Shown: one piece after another, positions 57,722 to 64,000 of the stretch
Layout: each line of letters begins with the position of its first letter
Numbering within the stretch: the first letter of the stretch is position 1
Assembly: GCA_029216955.1 (NCBI GenBank)
Contig: JANAVB010009598.1
Span: 25,228,551 to 25,292,550 of the forward strand
DNA length: 64,000 bases
Direction of reading: 5' to 3'
Origin: Iris pallida
Lineage: Eukaryota > Streptophyta > Magnoliopsida > Asparagales > Iridaceae
Position numbers and translations under genes: made by a program
The notes under the pieces: generated by a model
Seen by the model: the letters and a program-made list of their open reading frames with translations, nothing else
Told to the model about the DNA's origin: nothing
Databases searched by the model: none

Positions 57722-60031
57722 TTACCTGAAATCAAGAAACCTGATGAAGCTGGTAAGACAGATCATCCTAAATACTGTGCGTACCACAGAATGTTGGGTC
57801 ACACAATTCGTACATGTTATGTACTGAAAGGAAAGATCCAGGAAATGATTAAATCTGGAGCTATCTCTCTTACTCCGAAAGAGAAAACTGTCACCTCCAA
57901 CGTTGTCTCTATGCAATTCGGAGATTTCCCTCCTCAACTCCTTGAAAGCGGGATCATTCCTATTCCCAAGGTAACTCTTGAGATAGTGAATATTCCTCCT
58001 CCATAGTCTGAAGGATTAGTACCAATCACTATGGAAACAGGAGAAATCATGTGGATTCATCATGATCTAGTGGCAGACTTTGAATCTCCTCCTCTTCAAA
58101 AGACTACTTCCCGAAAGTCCAAGAAGGCTGGAAAGATTAAGTCATGTCATATAACTTTTCTCGGATCTACTCCCGACACAGAGCCAAAAGATAAGGAAGA
58201 AGCACTTGCTGGTGCTACTAGAACAGGGAAACCTTATCTAAAGGATTATTCCAAAAGTCCCGAAGATGCTCCTGATATCTCTCCTGCTGACAAAGATGTT
58301 CCTAATGTTCCTCTTGAAGAAGAACCATCCACTGCACTTATTCCTTCCACTGCACCGGTTGAACCTGCTCCTTCCAAGCCCACAGCTCTTGAGAAAGACA
58401 AACAACAGGCTCGATTTGATAAGCCAATCAAGAAGTCCCCTCCTCTTGGGCTTCAGAAACCTTATAACTTTGACATTCTAGCTCAACTTGCTAATACTCC
58501 AGCTAGAATGTCCCTCTTTGAACTTCTACGTCTTTCTAAAGAAACTCGGGAGACGTTAAGTGAGGCACTTCTTCAGGCTGACTCTTGTCTTGCACAATTA
58601 AAAAAGCTAGGTGAAGAACCTGCCACTTGCTTACATTGCAACAGTGTATTGGAGATTATCCCAAATATCACCTTTACACAAGACGACATGCTATTGGAGG
58701 ATAATCGACATGATCAGCCTCTCTACTACACCGGTTATATCGATACGATGAAGATAGATCGTATCCTCATTGATCCAGGATCTGCTATAAGTATAATGCC
58801 AAAGAGTCTGTTGGATGAACTAAAAATTCCTCTTCACAAGCTTTCCAAGACGGTTACTACTATCCTGGGATTCAATCAGAGCCGAAGCGAGCCTTTGGAA
58901 AAGATTCATCTGAAACTTCAGATTGGCGATTTCAGATCCAAAGTCACGTTCTATGTGATCGAGATCGTAGGATCTTATAATCTTCTTCTGGGGAGGCCCT
59001 TTCTTCATGAAAATAATATGGTGCCTTCTACTCTTCATCAGTGTTTTAAATACATTGACAGCAATGGAAGAGTACAAAAGGAAGTTGCTGATATAAATCC
59101 CTTCCATGGGGTTGAAGCTTATTTCAATGATTCCCGGATGTATAAAGAAGAGTATACAAGGGTGATACAAGCTATGGAGAAAGAGGATTCACAAAGTGAG
59201 ACTTTAATAATCCCTATTAAAGGTCGAACTACTCAGCAACAATCTCCCAAACCCTCTGGAGAAGGTTCTTTCATCATTCCAGTAAGTGGACGGATCTCTC
59301 CATTACCTCAGTCGTCTACTCAAGATATACTGATCATTCCTGTCAGTGGACGTATTACAGTTCATGTATCTTCACATATGAAACAGGATACTCTGGTAAT
59401 CCCTGTTGGAGGGCGGACTACTCTTCCATCTCAAGCTTCAAGGGAGCTCACCTCTTCTGAGCCATTTGTTATCGATCTTAATCGAAACAAAACTTCTTCT
59501 CGTTCTTCTTCTCCCCCTTTAGTCATTGATTTGGCTAAGATCTCTAAGGCTCAGCCTTCTTCCAATGTAAATACTGCTACTTTTAAATTTAATGAAAAGT
59601 CTCCATTTTTGCAGTATATTGATGTGTGTAATCATGTTCATAGTTATTTACATTTGTTAGATGACTTGAGAACAATAACCATAGGAGTTGTACAGACTTT
59701 TCATACAGATGTATCCCTAGAATCAGTACAAACTTCATACTTTCTGGTTCCCAGCAGAAAACCAGGAGACATTCCAATAGTCTTTTACAAAGGGCTCCAA
59801 AATCCTTCTAACCCTAAAGATGATGACAAAAACGATGATATTGGAAGATTACAACTACGTCGTTATAGTCAGCAATCTAAAGACATCATTAAAAATATGG
59901 GTTATGACTTCAGAACTAGCCTTAGTAATGGGAAAGGAAGAAGAATGCCTGTTCGGATTCCTCCTCTGAAATATGGAAGGACGAAATGCGGATTAGGTTA
60001 TATTGCTCCTATTCCTTTTTATTGTCCATAA
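57722..60031 (+). pseudogene. Element D knuckle, linker and aspartic protease
   Basis: Same frame as gag. An intact knuckle YCAYHRMLGHTIRTCYVLK (Cys-His-His-Cys) at about 57774-57830. A TAG at 58004 interrupts. The 666-codon frame from 58031 has FDILAQLANTPARM, the protease block RILIDPGSAISIMPK and LLLGRPFLHE. The following linker carries four (I/V)IP(V/I)xGR(T/I) peptide repeats at about 59202-59425, a RELTSSEPFVIDL peptide as in B, then LQLRRYSQQSKDIIKNMGYDF shared with B. A frameshift near 60030 follows. Confidence 0.9.
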
Positions 60032-60137
60032 AGATCCCGAATCTGACGAAGATAAGAGATCTGATTCTTCTAGTACTACCTCTTAGGATTCTGATACAAG
60101 TATTGGTGAATTCCACTGCAACATTCTGTCTTCTAAC

Positions 60138-61448
60138 ATGGTCTCCATTGACTGTTCTGAAGAAAGTGATGAAGACGAAGATGGGTTTGAAATCTCACCT
60201 GAATCAGAACAATGGGCCCAAAGGTTAGATAATCAATGGGAGTTCCGATTCGAACAAAAAGAACCTCCGACTGAAGACAAACTTGTTCAAATAGATGTTG
60301 GTGAAGAGGGATCCCCTAAACCAATATTTATTAGTGAAAGTCTTTCAGAAACTGATAAGCAAGACATAATCAAACTTATTCGTGAATACATCGATGTCTT
60401 CGCTTGGAGTTATGAAGATATGCCAGGACTTGATCCACAGATAGCAACTCATAAACTCAATATCATGCCGAATGCTAAACCGGTCAAGCAACAACAGTGA
60501 CGATTTCGTCCAGACATTATGGATGCAATTGAAGCTGAAGTCAATAAACTCATGGCCTCCGGGTTCATTAGAGAGGAACAACATCCTGATTGGGTGGCTA
60601 ATATAGTTCATGTCCTTAAAAAGACTGGCAAGATCAGAGTATGCATAGACTTCCGCGATCTCAATGCGGCATGTCCTAAAGACGAATTCCCTCTACCAAT
60701 CACTGATGTCATGATCGATAATACCTGTGGATTTGAACGGATGTCATTCATGGACGGGTATTCTGGGTATAATCAGATCAAAATGTTTCCATATGACGAG
60801 AAGCATACTTCTTTCAGAACGTCGATCGGTACATATTTTTATACAGTGATGCCATTCGATCTCAAGAATGCAGGAGCAACTTATCAACGAGCTATGAGCA
60901 CTATATTTCGTGAACATTTGCGAAAAATAGTCGAATGTTATGTTGATGATATTGCAGTCAAAAGTTGACAAAAAGAGGATCATATCCAAGATTTGAAGAC
61001 TATTTTTGATCTAATGCGTAAGCATCAATTAAAGATGAACCCTACTAAGTCCTTCTTAGGCGTCTCTAGTGGCAAATTTCTCGGCTTCATCATTACCGCT
61101 AAAGGTATACACATGGATCCCGAGAAGATCAAAGCCATCCAAGAGATGCGTCCTCCACGCACCTTAAAAGAGCAACGAGGATTTCAAGGAAGGATCGCTT
61201 ATATCAGGAGATTCATTTCTAATCTTTCAGGATGCTGCAGACCATTCAATAAACTTATGAAGAAAGGTGTTTCTTTTGTCTGGAATGATGAATGTCAGAA
61301 GGCGTTCGATGATATAAAACAATATCTGATGAGCCCTCCAGTATTGGTACCTCCTGTCTCAGGAATACCGTTTCTCTTATATACCCGAGCAATGAGTCAT
61401 TCACTGGGTGCATTGCTCGCTCAAAAGAATAAAAATGGTCATGAATAA
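60138..61448 (+). pseudogene. Element D reverse transcriptase
   Basis: ASGFIREEQHPDWVANIV, RVCIDFRDLNAACPKDEFP, VMPFDLKNAGATYQRAM (Gly of the usual PFGL is Asp) and CYVDDIAVKS with both catalytic Asp residues. In-frame stops are TGA 60498, TGA 60966 and TAA 61446; B has AGG, CGT and CAA at these points. The frame is otherwise continuous. Confidence 0.93.
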
Positions 61449-62280
61449 GCCATTTACTATCTCAGTCGTACTATGACCGGAGCTGAACCTCGATATTCAC
61501 CGGTCGAAAAAGAATGTCTAGCCTTGATGTTCGCTGTCCAAAAGACACGACATTATATCATTCGTCAGACTATTCATGTCATTTCCCGGATCAATCCTAT
61601 ACGGGTCATGATGAAGAAACCCAGTATTTTGAATTCTCGATTGGCTAACTGGGGAATCTTACTTGCTCAGTATGATATACACTATATTCCTCAGAAATCA
61701 GTCAAAGGACAAGCTTTAGCTGATTTTCTGGCTGCTCATTCAATTCCTGAAAATTCAAAACTCTATGATGAAATCCCAGATGAAGTCCTAGATTCAAACC
61801 AAATTGCTGAAGAAGATCCTACTTAGCGTCTATTCTTTGATGGAGCTTCAAGAATAGGTCCTAATGGTGATATTGTCGCTGGAGTTGGAATCGTTTTCGT
61901 GTCGCCAGAAGGTCTTGCTATCCAAAGAGCTTATTCTCTCGATCAACCATGTTCAAACAATGTAGCTGAGTACAATGTACTGCTTATTGGTCTTCAACTC
62001 GCTAAACATCTGAATATTCAACATTTGGAAGCGTATGGAGATTCTAAACTCATTGTCAATCAGATAAGGGGTATTTATGAAGTTCGCCATAAAGATCTGG
62101 TTCCTTATCATAGATCGGCTAAATCTATGGCTTCTTCATTTGAAGGGTTCTTTATTGAACATGTTAGGCGAGCATGTAACACAGAAGCTGATGCTCTCGC
62201 CAATCTTACGGCGGTATTGGCTATTCCAATTAGACGTCAACAAATGATTATTGTTTGCAATCGAGAATTATTTCATCTCG
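61449..62280 (+). pseudogene. Element D RNase H and second (aRH-like) RNase H
   Basis: The Ty3-type part has HSLGALLAQK, YSPVEKECLALMFAVQKTRHY and ADFLAAHSIPE. A TAG at 61824 stands where B has TGG. The second domain has LFFDGASRIGPNGD (Asp), AEYNVLLIGLQLAKH (Glu), AYGDSKLIVNQ (Asp) and NTEADALANLT. Confidence 0.9.
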
Positions 62281-63707
62281 AAAACAATCTAACTCTAGGA
62301 CTTCCAGTTGACATTGAAGAATCAACATCTCATGATGTCAACACAACAAGAGGATTTGGATTTAGTCATAAATCATTATCATCTTCATCTGATTCTAGCA
62401 TGGAATTCATCTTCAGTAATTCAGCTGAGACTCAGAATACGGATAAAGATTGGAGACTTCCTTTCTTAGATTTCGTATTGTATGATATTCTTCCAGATAA
62501 TCCGAATGAAGCGACAGCTATCAGACGACGATCACTCAGATTCTATTACAATCATACCACAAGAACCTTATATCGTCGAGCTTATGATGGCTTACTTCTT
62601 CGATGTGTTGCCGGTGATGAGGTTCAACAAATTATTCGTGAAACACATGATGGAATTTGTGGAGCACATCAGCCTGGACCAAAACTTCAAGACCGTATTC
62701 GACGTATGGGTTATTACTGGCCCACTATGGTATCAGATGCCATCGAATATGCAAGGAAGTGTAAAGCTTATCAAATCCATGCAGATTTTATTCATCAACC
62801 CTCAAAATTTCTGCATCCAACGGCAGCATCATGGCCCTTCGAAGCTTGGGGCATGGACATTATTGGTCCGATCAATCCGCCATCATCAAAAGGTCATCGG
62901 TTTATTCTTGCAATAACCGATTATTTCTCCAAATGGACTGAAGCTATTCCTTTATCTGAAGTCAAAACTTCCAATGTTATCAACTTTATCAAACATCATG
63001 TCATCTACAGATTTGGTGTTCCCCGACGTATTATTCATGATAATGGTCCACAGTTCGTCAGCCAGAAATTTACTCGATTCTGTGACGATCATCGGATCAA
63101 CAATGTGGCTTCTACCGCATATAATCCGGCAGCTAACGGATTAGCAGAAGCTTTCAACAAGACCATCATCAAACTCTTAAAGAAGTTTGTCTCTACTAAC
63201 AAACGTAATTGGAGTGAAAAACTTGGTGAGTGTTTGTGGGCTTACCGGACTACAGTTCATAATGCTACTAAATGTACACCTTTCTCTCTGGTGTACGGAT
63301 GCGAAGCTGTTCTTCCATTAGATATTCAAATTCCTTCTTTAAGTATAGCAATCGCTAATGAACTTACTGCCGAGAATAATGATCATCTTCGACTTCAGGA
63401 GTTAGAAGCTCTGGATGAAAAGCGATTATCTACTCAACAGAATATTGAATTCTATCAAGCTAGAATTTTAAGAGCTTTTAACAAGAAAGTCAGGGTTCGA
63501 GCATATCAAAAAGGAGAACTTGTTCTAACAGTCAGACGTCCTATGACTATGACTCATATGAGCAAAGGCAAATTCGACGCAAAGTGGGAAGGTCCCTATA
63601 TTGTGAGCAGAGTTTTCTCAAATGGAGCTTATCAACTCTCAGAACTTGATGGTCGAAAAGTTATGATGCCTATTAATGGCAAATTCCTTAAAAAGTATTA
63701 TGTATAA
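62281..63707 (+). pseudogene. Element D integrase
   Basis: The frame is open from 61899 to the stop at 63707. The HHCC part reads HDGICGAH with the Cys pair as CKAY (second Cys is Tyr). The core triad is complete: MDIIGPINPP (Asp), HDNGPQFVSQKF (Asp), NGLAEAFNKT (Glu). The C-terminal part has ELVLTVRRPMTMTHMSKGKF and EGPYIVSRVFSNGAYQL; no chromodomain. Only the zinc-finger Cys looks damaged. It would join the cDNA ends to the target in the nucleus. Confidence 0.92.
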
Positions 63708-63746
63708 ATATAAATACTTGTAAATCATCAGACAAGTTCATGTTTA

Positions 63747-63771
63747 TAAATAAAATTTTATTTTATTCATG
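63747..63771. terminator. Bidirectional poly(A)-signal block (D)
   Basis: AAATAAAATTTTATTTTATT, the same block as at 26704-26730 in B, with AATAAA on both strands, between the integrase stop and the aORF2 stop. Confidence 0.65.
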
Positions 63772-63788
63772 AATGATAGTACATGATA

Positions 63789-64000
63789 TTAAGGAAGATC
63801 ACTATCATCCTTCTCTACATTTGGACGCGGACCACTGTCGTCCTTCTCGAAAACGCGATCAGCAAAGGAACTGAGAACTTCTTTGCTAGAGCCCACGAGA
63901 AACTTGCAGGCTGCCATCCTTATGGCTTCCTCTTCTTCAGTCCTTCCTGGATCAAGCAGAAAGTCCAGAATGTCTCGTGGTGGCTTGGGTGCAGACGAAC
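63789..64000 (-). CDS. aORF2 of element D, 5' part outside window
   Basis: Minus-strand frame open from the window edge to TAA at 63791-63789 (about 70 codons seen). It contains PPRDILDFLLDPGRTEEEEA, then RMAACKFLVGSSKEVLSSFA, then a tail FEKDDSGPRPNVEKDDSDLP. It aligns residue by residue to B aORF2, including the tail hidden by a frameshift in B. It converges with the integrase gene 80 bp away. No known family recognised. Confidence 0.7.
   Translation of the reverse strand, partial: SSAPKPPRDILDFLLDPGRTEEEEAIRMAACKFLVGSSKEVLSSFADRVFEKDDSGPRPNVEKDDSDLP

Larger units (their letters stand above)
53821..64000 (+). mobile_element. Element D: Tat-type Ty3/gypsy, best preserved copy, right end outside window
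   Basis: 5' LTR, PBS, ORF1, gag, protease, RT, RNase H, second RNase H and integrase, then the poly(A) block and start of the antisense region. It shares high protein similarity with B throughout. Pol has one frameshift (near 60030) and a few stops. It inserted into the protease-RT linker of element C. Confidence 0.93.

Overview
This window is plant nuclear DNA made almost entirely of nested retroelements. The evidence is Ty1/copia and Ty3/gypsy polyproteins of plant type, a plant LINE 3' end, tRNA-derived SINE-like pieces and many long (TA)n microsatellites. I see no intact host gene. An angiosperm is clear; I cannot name the species. The GC-rich first kilobase is compatible with, but does not prove, a monocot.

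Layout. 1-10.4 kb: a GC-rich piece with a polyadenylation-type 3' end, a SINE-like element, a 5'-truncated LINE (minus), a possible old LTR, a decayed copia element (copia-1, plus, 5.0-8.7 kb) with a tandem-repeat leader rich in heat-shock-element cores, and short segments separated by at least ten (TA)n tracts. 11.0-47.0 kb: a second copia element (copia-2, minus) split by a 31.5-kb insertion. The insertion is a noncoding gypsy-type element (A, 14915-46430), which holds a Tat-type Ty3/gypsy element (B, 17024-44513, TSD taatc), which holds a noncoding element with roughly 4-kb LTRs (LARD-like, 27501-38251, minus strand, TSD acccg). 47.0-53.8 kb: a second Tat element (C), cut by a third (D), whose 5' LTR begins at 53821 and which runs past the window end.

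How the genes work together. B, C and D share one plan: LTR, a 3-nt spacer, a PBS that is itself translated as the start of ORF1, a low-complexity ORF1, gag with a CHHC-type knuckle, aspartic protease, then (B and D) reverse transcriptase, RNase H, a second RNase H-like domain and integrase. None of the copies is fully intact: D has one pol frameshift and several stops, most one transition away from a sense codon. Downstream of integrase, B carries two genes on the opposite strand. One is a short ORF (aORF2) whose C-terminal block is also present in D. The other is a long gene (aORF1) with a plant-mobile-domain-like region, its own TATA box, introns that splice in frame and an AATAAA signal. 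A near-palindromic A/T block carrying AATAAA on both strands lies between pol and aORF2 in both B and D. These antisense genes, and the family-specific GCG-containing motifs shared by U3 and ORF1 in each Tat element, are the most interesting content.
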